This document shows, piece after piece, positions 1-9,462 of a stretch of 64,000 bases of DNA (position 1 is its first letter; each line of letters starts with the position of its first letter). The stretch covers positions 930,001 to 994,000 of the forward strand of contig BQJR01000003.1 in NCBI GenBank assembly GCA_021604805.1. Direction: 5' to 3'. The stretch comes from Planctomycetota bacterium. Its GTDB lineage: Bacteria > Planctomycetota > B15-G4. Under the pieces are notes generated by a model. That model searched no databases. It saw nothing but the letters and a program-made list of their open reading frames with translations, and was not told the origin of the DNA. The position numbers and the translations under genes were made by a program.

Positions 1-849
1 GAAGGCGCCCTTGTCGACCTCTTCGCCCGTGACTTCGAAGCGGCCGATGTCGGCGAAGGTCTCGGTCTCGGCGTCCCAACCCACGCCGAGGTTGTGGTAG
101 CGGCTGTCGGTGAACGACGTGCCGGTGTGACACGTGGCGCACAGCGCCTTGCCGAAGAAGAGCTCTTCGCCCAGGCGTTCCTCTTCGCTGAGCAGCGTGG
201 CCCAGAGTTCGGCGTCGTCTTCGTCGTCGAGCTCGCGCCATTGGTCGTAGCGCGAGTTGCCCGACACGCGCGTGCGTTCGTAGTGCGCGATGGCTTCGGC
301 CACGCGGTCGAGCGTGACCTCGCGATCACCGAAGGCGCGCTCGAAGAAGGGGCGGTAGTTCGGCAGTTCGGCGATCGACTTCACGGCGACGTCGTGCGTG
401 CTGCCCATCTCGATCGGGTTCGCGATCGGACCGATGGCTTGCTCTTCGAGGTCCGCGGCGCGGCCGTCCCAGAAGGTCTCGGGATAGAAAGCCCACACGG
501 CGTTGATGAAGCTCGGCGCTTTGCGTGCGCCGCGTTGCCCGCGGATGCCGGTGGACACCGGCGTGGGTTCCGAGAAGCCGAACTCGGGGATGTGGCAGGT
601 CGCGCAGGACACGCTGCTGTCGCCGGAGAGTCGTCCGTCGAAGAAGAGCCAGCGACCGAGACGCGCCTTCTCGGGGTCGGGCGCGGTCTTCAGGAAGGAG
701 ATCGGCACGTCGTGGCCGAGCACCTCGTTCGGCATCTCGCGCACGGGGTTCACGGCGTCGAGCAAGGCGATCGTGACGGCGTCGTCGTCGGCCAGCGGAG
801 CGGCGGGCAGCAACACGAGAGCGCTGAGCGCCAAGGCTGAGAAACACAT
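1..849 (-). CDS. Di-haem cytochrome c peroxidase family protein (C-terminus cut by window edge)
   Basis: A minus-strand frame stays open from an ATG at 849 to the left window edge, giving 283 residues of a protein whose C-terminus is missing. The start has a GGAGG box 12 nt upstream and opens a Sec-type signal peptide (residues 1-20, Leu/Ala-rich), so export to the periplasm is expected. Two c-type haem motifs are visible: CATCH at about residue 82 and CATCH at about residue 237. Their spacing and the segment FWDGRAADLEEQAIGPI between them are typical of the bacterial CcpA/MauG family, which reduces H2O2 with electrons from c-type cytochromes or oxidises other substrates. Planctomycetes carry many such paralogues, so the peroxidase activity is a family-level inference. 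It is divergent from the transporter gene at 1034. Confidence 0.88.
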   Translation of the reverse strand, partial: MCFSALALSALVLLPAAPLADDDAVTIALLDAVNPVREMPNEVLGHDVPISFLKTAPDPEKARLGRWLFFDGRLSGDSSVSCATCHIPEFGFSEPTPVSTGIRGQRGARKAPSFINAVWAFYPETFWDGRAADLEEQAIGPIANPIEMGSTHDVAVKSIAELPNYRPFFERAFGDREVTLDRVAEAIAHYERTRVSGNSRYDQWRELDDEDDAELWATLLSEEERLGEELFFGKALCATCHTGTSFTDSRYHNLGVGWDAETETFADIGRFEVTGEEVDKGAF

Positions 850-1033
850 TCGGGAAGCCTCCAGGAGTCCGAGACAGAGAGGTCAGCGGCAAGTGGGCGC
901 CGCGCGGCAGGATTCGGGTCGGCCGCTGACACCTCCATTATCCGCATCACGTTGCGACTGACCAAGCCCGCGTCGGTGCTTGTGCCACGACGTCAGCGGT
1001 TCACAATGAGCGCCCCCGCACTCGAGGCCCTTC

Positions 1034-3655
1034 ATGAGCGATTCCGCTCCCGCCGCCACCAAGTCCGCTCCCGCCAACGGCTCGCCCGCCGAAGCGCAGA
1101 GCGGCACGCTCGGCACCTTCGCGGGGGTGTTCACGCCGAGCGTGCTCACGATCCTCGGCCTGATCCTGTTCCTGCGCACGGGCTACGTGATCGGCGCTGC
1201 GGGCCTGGCCAGCGCGCTCCTGATCATCTTGATCGCGAACGTGATCTCGTTGCTCACGAGCACGTCGCTCTCGGCCATCGCCACCAACCTGCGCGTGCGC
1301 GGCGGCGGCGACTACTACCTGATCTCGCGCACACTCGGCGTGGAGTTCGGTGGCGCGTTGGGCCTCGTGTTGTTCTTGGCGCAGTCGGTGTCGGTGGCGT
1401 TCTATGCCATCGGTTTCGGCGAGGCGATCGCGGCGCTGGGGAACTTCGAACCGTGGGTGGGCCAGCTGTTCGCGGGCGGCGCCGTCACCGGCTTGTTCGT
1501 GTTGGCTTGGTTGGGTGCCGACGTCGCCACGCGCTTCCAATACGTGGTGATGGTCACGCTCTTCTCCGCGATCACGGCCTTCTTCGTGGGCGGCTTCTCC
1601 GCCTTCGACGGCGAGCTGCTCTCGAGCAACTGGGGCGGCACGGGCGGTGTGAGCTTCTGGGTGCTCTTCGCGATCTTCTTCCCCGCCGTCACCGGCTTCA
1701 CGCAGGGCGTGAGCATGTCGGGCGACCTGGCCGAGCCGGGCAAGAGCTTGCCGCGCGGCACCTTCCTGGCCGTGTTCGTGTCGATGGCGATCTACTTGGT
1801 CACGGCGATCTTGTTCGCGGGCTCGATGCCGGGCGCGGAACTCGTGGCCGACTACAACGCCATGCGCAAGGTGTCGTCGGTGGGATGGCTGGTCGACGCG
1901 GGCGTGATCGCGGCCACGCTCAGTTCGGCGCTGGCGTCGTTCCTGGGCGCGCCGCGCATCTTGCAGTCGCTCGCGTCCGACCGCGTGTTCTCGTGGCTCA
2001 CGCCTTTCGCCAAGGTCGACCCCGCCTCAGGCAACCCGCGTCGCGGCGTGCTGCTCGCGGCAGCCATCGCCTACGCCACGATCCTCGTCGGCGACCTGAA
2101 CGCCATCGCGCCGCTGGTCTCGATGTTCTTCCTGATCAGCTACGGCCTGCTCAACTTCGCCACCTGGTACGAGTCGCGCGGTCGCAGCCCGAGCTTCCGT
2201 CCACGCTTCCGCTGGTTCGACGAACGCCTCTCGCTGCTCGGCGCGCTGGGTTGCTTGGGCGCGATGATCGCGGTCGACCCCACGTGGGGCGCCGTGTCGC
2301 TGGTGGTGCTCGTGGCGCTGCACCAGCTCGTGGCGCGCAACACCGACATCCCGCGCTGGGCCGACGGCAGCCGCAGCTTCCGCTTCCAACGCATCCGCGA
2401 GAACTTGCACGCCGTCACGAACAACACGCAACACGCGCGCGACTGGCGCCCGGTGTTGTTGGCCTTCTCCGACGACCCCAAGCGCCGTCGCCGACTGCTG
2501 CGCTTCGCGTCGTGGATCGAGGGCAACAGCGGCTTCACCACCGCCGTGCGTCTCGTGGAAGGCAAGGGCATCGCCACGCGCAAGAAGGCGCGCGAACTGC
2601 AGGCCGAACTGAACCGAGAGCTCGTGTCCAACGGTGTGGAAGCCTTCGGGCGCGTGATCGCCGTGGAAGATGTCGAGCACGGCTTGCCGGTGCTGCTGCA
2701 GTCGCACGGCATCGGCGGCATCGAGCCCAACATGGTGTTGCTCAACTGGTTCGACGGCACGCCGCTGCCCGAAGGCTCCTTCGGCATGCGTCGCTACGGA
2801 CGCCCCTTGCGCACCGCGCTGCGTCACGGTTGCCACGTGGTCGTGCTCGAAGCCACCACCGAAGAGATGGCGCACTTCTTCCGCACCAAGCCGAACAAAC
2901 GTCGCATCGATGTCTGGTACAGCGACGACGCCAGCGGCCACTTGCTGCTGATGCTCGCCTATCTCATGACGCGCACCGACGACTGGGAAGAAGCCACCTT
3001 GCGCGTGCTCATCGAACGCGGCGAACGCGAATCCGACGCCGAGGCGCTCGAGGGTCTGCAGCGCAAGCTCGACGACGTGCGCATCCGCGCCAAGCCGCAG
3101 GTCGTGGCCAAGCTCGACCACGACCTCGTGGTGCGTCACTCCGCCGACGCCACGGTGGTACTGATGCCCTTCGTGCTGCGCGACGAGTGCCCCACGACCT
3201 CCTTCGACTGTTCACTCGACGAGCTCGTGGAAGACCTGCCGATCACGGGCTTCGTGGCCGCCGCCGAGGACATCGACCTCGAGGCCGCTCCGGAGTCCGG
3301 CAGCATGGGCGTGATCGCCAACGCGCTCGACACCGTGCAGGACGCCGAGACCAAGCTGCGCCAAGCCGACACCGCCGCGGAGCAAGCGCTCGAGGCCGCG
3401 TCCACGCTGCGCGAGAAGTTGCTCGCCGCGCAAGCCGCCGACGGCCCCGCCGAGCAGAGCGACGCGCTGGCCGCCGAGCTCGCCGATGCCGATGCGGACG
3501 CCGAAGACAAGCGCCGTCGCGCCCTCAAGGCGCAGGCCAAGCTCGAGAGCGCCACGCGCGAAGCCGACGCCGTGAAGCGCGGCGAGACGCCGTCCAGCTC
3601 GGGCGAGAACGCGCCGCCGAACACCAACGTCCCCGCCAGCGACGACACGCCCTAG
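1034..3655 (+). CDS. SLC12-like amino acid permease / cation-chloride cotransporter
   Basis: This 873-residue inner-membrane protein has an APC-superfamily core of about twelve membrane segments in residues 30-430. The first helix region contains GVFTPSVLTILGLILFLR, the signature of the SLC12 (Na-K-Cl / K-Cl cotransporter) branch, followed by RVRGGGDYYLISRTLG. Residues about 450-730 form a soluble domain like the cytoplasmic C-terminal domain of SLC12 proteins, which binds no known cofactor and regulates transport. The last 90 residues are Ala/Glu/Lys-rich and probably coiled-coil. Start chosen at ATG 1034, which begins a short soluble tail before helix 1. The substrate (K+, Na+, Cl- or an amino acid) cannot be read from the sequence. 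The gene is divergent from the cytochrome peroxidase and convergent with the DUF1080 gene. Confidence 0.85.
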   Translation: MSDSAPAATKSAPANGSPAEAQSGTLGTFAGVFTPSVLTILGLILFLRTGYVIGAAGLASALLIILIANVISLLTSTSLSAIATNLRVRGGGDYYLISRTLGVEFGGALGLVLFLAQSVSVAFYAIGFGEAIAALGNFEPWVGQLFAGGAVTGLFVLAWLGADVATRFQYVVMVTLFSAITAFFVGGFSAFDGELLSSNWGGTGGVSFWVLFAIFFPAVTGFTQGVSMSGDLAEPGKSLPRGTFLAVFVSMAIYLVTAILFAGSMPGAELVADYNAMRKVSSVGWLVDAGVIAATLSSALASFLGAPRILQSLASDRVFSWLTPFAKVDPASGNPRRGVLLAAAIAYATILVGDLNAIAPLVSMFFLISYGLLNFATWYESRGRSPSFRPRFRWFDERLSLLGALGCLGAMIAVDPTWGAVSLVVLVALHQLVARNTDIPRWADGSRSFRFQRIRENLHAVTNNTQHARDWRPVLLAFSDDPKRRRRLLRFASWIEGNSGFTTAVRLVEGKGIATRKKARELQAELNRELVSNGVEAFGRVIAVEDVEHGLPVLLQSHGIGGIEPNMVLLNWFDGTPLPEGSFGMRRYGRPLRTALRHGCHVVVLEATTEEMAHFFRTKPNKRRIDVWYSDDASGHLLLMLAYLMTRTDDWEEATLRVLIERGERESDAEALEGLQRKLDDVRIRAKPQVVAKLDHDLVVRHSADATVVLMPFVLRDECPTTSFDCSLDELVEDLPITGFVAAAEDIDLEAAPESGSMGVIANALDTVQDAETKLRQADTAAEQALEAASTLREKLLAAQAADGPAEQSDALAAELADADADAEDKRRRALKAQAKLESATREADAVKRGETPSSSGENAPPNTNVPASDDTP

Positions 3656-3757
3656 GTCAGGCCGCGCACACGCGCCACGCGCGCCGACACGCACGAGCGT
3701 CGCGCAGCACACACGCCCATGACGCGCGCCGCCCTTCGCGAGCGTCGCGCCGAGGCT

Positions 3758-4522
3758 TCAGTTCAGCGCGCGCACCTTGATGCCGCGGTACCACACGAGA
3801 TCGCCGTGGTCTTGGAGCGCGATATGGCCCTTGGGCTCGCGGCCGTAGCGCGGCATCGAGGCGAACTTGCTCGACGCCACGCGCTGTTCCCATTCCTCGC
3901 TGCCGATCTCGTACTCGCACTGCCGCTCGCCGTTGAGCCAGTGCTCCACGTGGTTGCCCTTGACCACGATGTGCACGCGGTTCCACTCGCCCACCGGACG
4001 CGTGGCGTCGCGCAAGGGCGCATACAGCGCGTAGTTCGCGCCGGCCGAGGTGTAGGGGCTGCGACCGTCGGGGTGCTGGGTGTTGTCGAGCACCTGCATC
4101 TCGGGACCGGTGCGCCACACGGCGTCGGTGTCGGTGGCCACGCGGTAGAAGATGCCGCTGTTGCCGCCCTCGGAGATGCGCCACTCGAGTTGCAGTTCGA
4201 AGTCGGCGAAGGCGCGATCGGTGATCAGGTCGCCGCCGGAGCCGGTGCGCGCGAGGGTGCCGTCGACCACTTGCCAACCGGTGTGCTGACCGGGCTTGCC
4301 GAAGAGTTCCCAACCCGCGAGTGTTTCGCCGTCGAAGAGCAACTGCCAGCCGAGTTCGGCCTCGGCTTCGGTGAGCTTGTTCGGCGGGCACGTGGGCGGG
4401 CTGGAGCAGGCCAGCGCGGCGCAGGCGAGCAACAGTGCGAGCACGAGGCCCACGCCGCGGCGCGCGCGCTTCGAGAGAACGGGCGAGTCATCACAAGAGA
4501 GCAGAGCAACGCGCGCGGTCAT
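3758..4522 (-). CDS. 3-keto-disaccharide hydrolase (DUF1080) lipoprotein
   Basis: A 254-residue protein whose N-terminus has a hydrophobic stretch ending in a lipobox (ALLLACAALACSS), so it is probably a lipoprotein. The mature part is a concanavalin-like DUF1080 domain: GWQLLFDGETLAGWELFG at the start, then DFELQLEWRISEGGNSGIFYR in two parts (residues about 110-130) and GHIALQDHGDLVWYRGIKVR near the C-terminus. Family members hydrolyse 3-keto-glycosides, and the downstream position in an operon with a Gfo/Idh/MocA oxidoreductase and a TIM-barrel isomerase supports this role. A GGAGG box lies 9 nt before the ATG. It is the last gene of the minus-strand run that starts at 12574. Confidence 0.9.
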   Translation of the reverse strand: MTARVALLSCDDSPVLSKRARRGVGLVLALLLACAALACSSPPTCPPNKLTEAEAELGWQLLFDGETLAGWELFGKPGQHTGWQVVDGTLARTGSGGDLITDRAFADFELQLEWRISEGGNSGIFYRVATDTDAVWRTGPEMQVLDNTQHPDGRSPYTSAGANYALYAPLRDATRPVGEWNRVHIVVKGNHVEHWLNGERQCEYEIGSEEWEQRVASSKFASMPRYGREPKGHIALQDHGDLVWYRGIKVRALN

Positions 4523-4551
4523 GCGGCGGCCTCCGGGGAGTCAGCGTGAGA

Positions 4552-5913
4552 TCAGGATGAGGTCGAGGCGGCGTCGCGCGCGGTCTCGTCGCGGAAGGCG
4601 AGCAACATCAGCGTCGCCGCGGCGAGGCCGAGGAAGGCGGGGACCTGCCAGTAGCCGGCGTAGTCGAGACCGTCGGTGAGTGCGTAACGCTGGCTGAGGT
4701 GTTGCGCGAGCAAGCCACCGAGCACCGGACCGAGGCCCAGGATGATCACGCCGAACACGGTCTGTGCGGAGTGACGCACGTCGGCCGGCGCGAGCTTGTC
4801 CACGTAGATGAACGCGGTGGCGAAGAAACAGGCGTAACACACGCCGTGCAGGAACTGACTGCCCACGAGCAGCTCGACGGGCAGATCGGTGACGCTCCAG
4901 ATCAGGTACCGCGCGAAGTACGCCAGCGCGCCGAAGGTCAGCACGCTGCGGAAGCCGAAGCGCGAGAGCCCCCAGCCGAGCAGTGCCATCACCGCGATCT
5001 CGCTGAACTGGCCGATCGAGGTGGCGGGCCCGATGCTGCTGTCGGCCACACCCAGCGCCGAGAGATACGTGGCCGTCTGGATGAAGTAGATCTGGTGGAT
5101 CGCCGCGATGACGAGGCTGCCGAGCACGAGCACGCCGAAGGAACGCATGCGGAACAGGCGGAAGGCCTTGGCGAACGCCAGCGACTCCACGCCGTCGCGC
5201 TTGGGCGGCGTGTGCGGCAGCGTGAGACAGAACAACGCGTAGACCCAGGCGAGCATCGCCGAGAAGCGCAGCGACGCGCCGAGCAATCCGGTGACACCTG
5301 CGACCTCGGGGCCGGCGAAGAAGGGCGGCATGAGTTGCCAGCCGAGATCGCGTTGCAGCCAGAGCATCGGAAAGGCCCACAGCGCCGCGATCCAGCCGAT
5401 CGTGCCCCACACGCGCACCTTGGGGAAGTCGCGTTCCTCGTTGCGCAGGTGCGCGAAGGCCATCGAGTTGCTGAGCGCGAGCGTGGGCATGAACACCACG
5501 GCGTTCAGGATCGAGAGCGCGAGCCACATGCCGTAGGTCGTCTGGTAGGACAGCCACCAGGTGAGCGCGCCACCCAACACCATCGACACGGCGAGGAAGC
5601 GTTCGGTCGGGAACCAGCGGTCGGCGATCTGTCCCGCGAGGAACGGTGACACGACGGCGCCCACGGCCATGGCCGTGCCGATGATCCAGCCGATCTGGCC
5701 GCCGTCGAAACCGAGACCGCCGTCGGCGGTCGGCGCGCTGAGGTAGCGCGAGAGCACCGGCAACCAGGCGCCCCACACGGCGTACTGCAAGAACATCATG
5801 ATCGAGAGACGCAGCACGGGGCCGCGGCCCGCGCTCGCCGCGCCACCGCTCGGTGCAGCGCCACCGCCGTCTGCTCCCGCGCCCTGCTGCACGCTGGCCG
5901 TGGCCTCAGTCAT
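4552..5913 (-). CDS. MFS transporter, nucleoside:H+ symporter type
   Basis: A 453-residue protein with about twelve predicted membrane helices. The first helix contains [20 protein letters not shown], a hallmark of the nucleoside:proton symporter (NHS) branch of MFS common in Planctomycetes and Bacteroidetes. An MFS loop motif A equivalent follows at [16 protein letters not shown]. The chosen ATG at 5913 overlaps the last codons of the upstream isomerase gene by 8 nt (ATGACTGA), consistent with translational coupling; an in-frame ATG at 5949 would overlap far more. In this operon the substrate is more likely a sugar or sugar derivative than a nucleoside, but that is inferred from context only. 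Confidence 0.87.
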   Translation of the reverse strand: MTEATASVQQGAGADGGGAAPSGGAASAGRGPVLRLSIMMFLQYAVWGAWLPVLSRYLSAPTADGGLGFDGGQIGWIIGTAMAVGAVVSPFLAGQIADRWFPTERFLAVSMVLGGALTWWLSYQTTYGMWLALSILNAVVFMPTLALSNSMAFAHLRNEERDFPKVRVWGTIGWIAALWAFPMLWLQRDLGWQLMPPFFAGPEVAGVTGLLGASLRFSAMLAWVYALFCLTLPHTPPKRDGVESLAFAKAFRLFRMRSFGVLVLGSLVIAAIHQIYFIQTATYLSALGVADSSIGPATSIGQFSEIAVMALLGWGLSRFGFRSVLTFGALAYFARYLIWSVTDLPVELLVGSQFLHGVCYACFFATAFIYVDKLAPADVRHSAQTVFGVIILGLGPVLGGLLAQHLSQRYALTDGLDYAGYWQVPAFLGLAAATLMLLAFRDETARDAASTSS

Positions 5914-6961
5914 TCTCTTGGCCCTCGGCGAAGGCCGCATCAAAGGCACGATCCGACGGCGGGAAGTCGAGCTTGCGCACGAAGGCGGCGGCTTCGGTGG
6001 CGCCGTGTTCGCGGTCCATCATCGGGTCTTCCCACTCGACGGTGAGCGGGCCTTGGTAACCGGCGTGGTTGAGCGCGCGCACGATGCCCTCGAAGTCGAT
6101 GTTGCCGCGGCCCGGCGAGCGGAAGTCCCAGGCGCGGCCGGGTTCGCCGAAGTCGGTGTGGCCGCCGAACACGCCGGCGTCGCCCGCCTCGCACCACCAA
6201 GCATCCTTCACGTGCACGTTGAACAGGCGCGGCGCGAACTCCTCGAGGAAGCGCAGGTAGTCGACGCGCTGATAACCGAGGTGACTCGGATCGAAGTTGA
6301 AGCCGAAGGCGGGGTGATGATCGATGGCCTCGAGCGCGCGCCGCGTGGACGCGATGTCGAAGGCGATCTCGGTCGGGTGCACCTCGAGCGCGAAGGCCAC
6401 GCCGAGTTCGTGGTAGGCGTCGAGGATCGGACGCCAACGATCAGCGAAGTCGCGGAAGCCGGCCTCGAGCGCGCCCGGAGTGAGCGGCGGGAAGGCGTAG
6501 GCCTTGGCCCACAACGAGCTGCCCGTGAAGCCCACGACCACGCTGCGTCCGGTGAGCGCGAGACGTTCGCGCACGGAAGTCGGCGCGGCGTCGAAGAAGC
6601 GCTTGGCGGCCTGACCGGTGGCGATCATCTCGGCGGCGGCGCGTTGACGCACGCCTTCGGGGTCGCCGTCGCCCCAGATGTGCGGCGGCAAGATCGCTTC
6701 GTGCCGCTCGTCGATCGGATCACACACCGCTTGGCCGACGAGGTGACTGCTGATCGCGAAGGCCTGCATCCCGTGACGGCCGAGGCGCTCCCATAAGTTC
6801 GCGCAGTAATCGTCTTCGGCGAGCGCGCGCTGCACCTCGAAATGGTCGCCCCAGCAGGCCAGCTCGAGGCCGTCGTAGCCGAAGTTGGCGGCGCGTTCGG
6901 CGAGCACGTCGAGCGGCAGATCCGCCCACTGGCCAGTGAACAAACACACGGGGCGAGGCAT
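5906..6961 (-). CDS. Sugar phosphate isomerase/epimerase-like TIM-barrel protein
   Basis: A 351-residue cytosolic protein of the xylose-isomerase-like TIM-barrel (AP endonuclease 2) family. Strand-end metal ligands are recognisable: [10 protein letters not shown] near residue 35, [12 protein letters not shown] near 195, [12 protein letters not shown] near 225, NVHVKDAWW near 250 and [10 protein letters not shown] near 330. No signal peptide is seen. Members of this fold act as isomerases, epimerases, or, when paired with Gfo/Idh/MocA enzymes, as 3-keto-glycoside lyases. Adjacent genes are the Gfo/Idh/MocA dehydrogenase upstream and the MFS transporter and DUF1080 hydrolase downstream, so a role in 3-keto-sugar cleavage is the favoured inference. 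Confidence 0.87.
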   Translation of the reverse strand: MPRPVCLFTGQWADLPLDVLAERAANFGYDGLELACWGDHFEVQRALAEDDYCANLWERLGRHGMQAFAISSHLVGQAVCDPIDERHEAILPPHIWGDGDPEGVRQRAAAEMIATGQAAKRFFDAAPTSVRERLALTGRSVVVGFTGSSLWAKAYAFPPLTPGALEAGFRDFADRWRPILDAYHELGVAFALEVHPTEIAFDIASTRRALEAIDHHPAFGFNFDPSHLGYQRVDYLRFLEEFAPRLFNVHVKDAWWCEAGDAGVFGGHTDFGEPGRAWDFRSPGRGNIDFEGIVRALNHAGYQGPLTVEWEDPMMDREHGATEAAAFVRKLDFPPSDRAFDAAFAEGQEND

Positions 6962-7049
6962 GCGCGAAACTCCCGGAGGCGAGGTCGCGCAGTATGGGCG
7001 ATCGGTGCGCGCGCTGCCATGGGACGGGTGGCGCGGTTCGGCGTTCTTC

Positions 7050-8297
7050 CTACCGCACCGCGCTCAGGCGCACCGCCTTGCGATCCTTCGCCGCGCGCAA
7101 CGCCGCCTCGAGCACGCGCTGGGTCTCCCAGGCGTCGGCGAAGTCGGGCAGCGGCACGATCGGGTCGCGGCCGCTGAGCACGCGCAGGATGTCGGCGGCC
7201 ATGTTGGCGAAGCCGTGTTCGTAGCCGAGCACGTGGGCGTCGGGCCACCAGGCGTCGACCCAGGGGTGATGATCGGGCGACGTGGCCAGGATGCGCTTCC
7301 AGCCCGAGGTGCGTCCGCCGCTGGCGCCTTCGTGGAACCAGAGCACGTTCATGTCTTCGAAGTCGAAGCGCAGCGCGCCGTCGCTGCCGTAGACGGCGAG
7401 GCCGTTGTCGTTGAGCTCGCCGGTGGCCACGCGGCTGGCTTCGAAGCTGGCCGTGGCGCCGCCCGCGAAGCTCGCCAGGAACGAGCAGATGTCGTCGACA
7501 TCGCTGCGCAGGGTCTTGCGCGGGTTGCTCGGGTCGGGACGTTGCGGGTGCACCGTGCGCGCGACGGCGCCGTGCACTTCGGCGATCTCGTCGCCGAGCA
7601 GAAAGCGCGCCATGTCGATCATGTGCGCGTTCAGGTCGCCGTGCGCTCCCGAGCCCGCGCGTGACTTCTGGAAGCGCCAGACGCGCGGCGTGTCGGCGCC
7701 GCCCCACGCCTGCAAGTAACGCGCGCGCACTTCGTGAACCGTGCCGAGTTTGCCTTCGCGCAAGAGCTGATAAGCCAGCCCGACCGCGGGGCAGCGGCGG
7801 TAGTTGAACCACACGAAGCTGTGCACGCCTTTGCGCGCGGCGCGCTTGGCGGCGTCGCGCATGGAGCGCGCGGCGTCGAGCGTGTGCGCGAGCGGCTTCT
7901 CGCAGGCGACGTGTTTGCCGGCGGCGAGCGCGTCGACCGCGGGCGCTTCGTGCACATCGTTGGGCGTGCCGATGTCGAGCAAGCCCACGTCGGGATCCTC
8001 GACGAGCGTCTGCCAGCGCGTGCTGTGTTGCGCCCAGCCCCATTGCGCCGCGAACTTGGCGAGACTGTCGGCGTCGCGCGCGGCGACGGTGTGCAGCACC
8101 GGCGTGAGCGGCGACGCGAAGAAGCGCCCCGCCTGACGCCACGCGTTGCTGTGCGCGCGTCCCATAAAACCCTGGCCCAGTAGGCCGATGTTGAGTGGGC
8201 CCGCCTTCGCCGCCCCCGCCTTCTGCGCGCGCGACTTGGGTGCGCGGCGCTTGCGCGCGCCCGCTCCCGACGCAGCCTTCTTCTTGGCGAGGCTCAG
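7050..8297 (-). CDS. Gfo/Idh/MocA family oxidoreductase, probable CTG start
   Basis: A 415-residue NAD(P)-dependent dehydrogenase. The Rossmann motif [16 protein letters not shown] begins near residue 35, followed by the family motif [13 protein letters not shown] near residue 125, and the C-terminal alpha/beta domain contains [17 protein letters not shown]. No ATG, GTG or TTG lies between the end of the upstream EVE gene and the Rossmann fold. A CTG at 8297 has an ideal AAGGAGG box 7 nt upstream and overlaps the EVE stop codon as CTGA, so I take it as the start. That gives an odd basic N-terminal tail of about 33 residues rich in Lys, Arg and Ala. The tail is not a Tat signal, since no twin-arginine hydrophobic segment follows. 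The enzyme is likely to oxidise a sugar. Confidence 0.88.
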   Translation of the reverse strand: MSLAKKKAASGAGARKRRAPKSRAQKAGAAKAGPLNIGLLGQGFMGRAHSNAWRQAGRFFASPLTPVLHTVAARDADSLAKFAAQWGWAQHSTRWQTLVEDPDVGLLDIGTPNDVHEAPAVDALAAGKHVACEKPLAHTLDAARSMRDAAKRAARKGVHSFVWFNYRRCPAVGLAYQLLREGKLGTVHEVRARYLQAWGGADTPRVWRFQKSRAGSGAHGDLNAHMIDMARFLLGDEIAEVHGAVARTVHPQRPDPSNPRKTLRSDVDDICSFLASFAGGATASFEASRVATGELNDNGLAVYGSDGALRFDFEDMNVLWFHEGASGGRTSGWKRILATSPDHHPWVDAWWPDAHVLGYEHGFANMAADILRVLSGRDPIVPLPDFADAWETQRVLEAALRAAKDRKAVRLSAVR

Positions 8298-8800
8298 CTC
8301 TTGGCCTCCTTCGCGCGGGTCTTCGCGGCTGCCTTGGCGAGCTTCAACACGTGGTCGAACTCCGCCTTCGTGACCGGCTGCACCGAGAGACGACTGCCGC
8401 GCTGCAGCAACATCATCTTGTCGAGCTTCGACTCGTTCATCAGGTCGGGACGCTCGAGCGGCACCTCGAAAGTCTGCACGTGCGCGATGTCGATCAGGAT
8501 CCAAGTCGGGTCATCCTTCTTCGACTTGGGATCGAAGTGCTTGTCCTTCTTGTCGAAGGCCGTGGGATCCGCGTACGGCTTGCTCGACACCTTGGCCACG
8601 CCCGCGATGCACATCGGCTTGGCGTTCGAGTGGTACACGAGCACGGGGTCGCCGACCTTCATGTCGTCGCGCATGAGGTTGCGCGCTTGGTAGTTGCGCA
8701 CGCCGTCCCACATGGTGGAGCCGTCGCGCTGCAGGTCATCGATCGAGTAGACGTCGGGCTCGGTCTTCACCAGCCAGTGTCGCTTCGCGCGCGCAGCCAT
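8294..8800 (-). CDS. EVE domain-containing protein
   Basis: A 168-residue protein made almost entirely of an EVE domain, a PUA-like fold that recognises modified bases in nucleic acids. Characteristic segments are HWLVKTEPDVYSIDDLQRDG at the N-terminus and MWDGVRNYQARNLMRDDMKV and VLVYHSNAKPMCIAGVAKV after it. The C-terminus ends in a Lys/Ala-rich tail. Its ATG overlaps the stop of the oligoribonuclease gene by one base (TGATG), and its own stop overlaps the next start, so it is translationally coupled on both sides. The pairing with an oligoribonuclease suggests an RNA-related function, but the ligand is unknown. Confidence 0.9.
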   Translation of the reverse strand: MAARAKRHWLVKTEPDVYSIDDLQRDGSTMWDGVRNYQARNLMRDDMKVGDPVLVYHSNAKPMCIAGVAKVSSKPYADPTAFDKKDKHFDPKSKKDDPTWILIDIAHVQTFEVPLERPDLMNESKLDKMMLLQRGSRLSVQPVTKAEFDHVLKLAKAAAKTRAKEAKS

Positions 8801-9462
8801 CAGGCGTTGCCCCCGTTGGACTCGGGCGACTTGGGCGACTTGGCGGCCCTCGCAGCCTTGGCGACGGCGCGCTTGGCTTCGGCGGCCTTCTCGGCGGCGT
8901 CGGGTGCGCGATGCGGCGCGAGCCAGTTGTCGCGGTAGTGCTTGAGTTCGGCGATCGACTCGCGGATGTCGTCGAGCGCGCGGTGTTGGTCGCCTTTGCG
9001 CGGCGCGCCGGCGATGCCTTGCACGCCCCAGCGCGTGGCGACCTCCTTGAACGAGCTCACGTCGATCGTGCGGTAGTGCAGCCACTCGTCGACCTTGGGC
9101 ATCTGCAACTTCATGAACATGCGGTCGCACCAGATCGAGTTGCCGCACACCGGCGCGCTGCGCTCCTTCACGTGCTCCTTGAGGAACACGAGCGTTTCCA
9201 TCTCGGCGTCGGCGAGGTTCACGGTCGAGGCACGGATGCGCTCGGTGAGCCCCGACTTCTCGTGCATCTTCTTGACGATGTTGACCATGCGCCCGAGGTG
9301 TTCCTCGCTGGCGTGCGCCACGATCTCGGGGCCCTCGGCCACGATGTTGAGGTCGCGATCGGTGATCAAAGTGGCGATCTCCACGATGACGTTCTGGATC
9401 GGGTCGAGGCCCGTCATCTCCAGATCGATCCAGCAGAGCAGGTCATCGCGCGGCGTGGTCAA
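8800..9462 (-). CDS. orn: Oligoribonuclease
   Basis: A 220-residue DEDDh 3'-5' exoribonuclease that degrades 2-5-nt RNA fragments to mononucleotides. The DEDD residues are visible: WIDLEMTGLDP (Asp and Glu of motif I), the Asp in GNSIWCDRMFMKLQMP (motif II) and HRALDDIRESIAELKHY (His and Asp of motif III). The start is TTG at 9462, with GGAGGA about 9 nt upstream and a TTGA overlap with the asparagine synthase stop; there is no closer ATG. The protein is about 35 residues longer than the typical 181, because of an Ala/Lys-rich C-terminal tail. Orn is essential in many bacteria and also clears pGpG and other dinucleotides. Confidence 0.93.
   Translation of the reverse strand: MTTPRDDLLCWIDLEMTGLDPIQNVIVEIATLITDRDLNIVAEGPEIVAHASEEHLGRMVNIVKKMHEKSGLTERIRASTVNLADAEMETLVFLKEHVKERSAPVCGNSIWCDRMFMKLQMPKVDEWLHYRTIDVSSFKEVATRWGVQGIAGAPRKGDQHRALDDIRESIAELKHYRDNWLAPHRAPDAAEKAAEAKRAVAKAARAAKSPKSPESNGGNA

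Noticed and set aside
3656..3757. Direct repeat of GAGCGTCGCGC in the gap between the transporter and DUF1080 genes
   Set aside because: Only two short copies in GC-rich sequence and no inverted structure; not distinguishable from chance.
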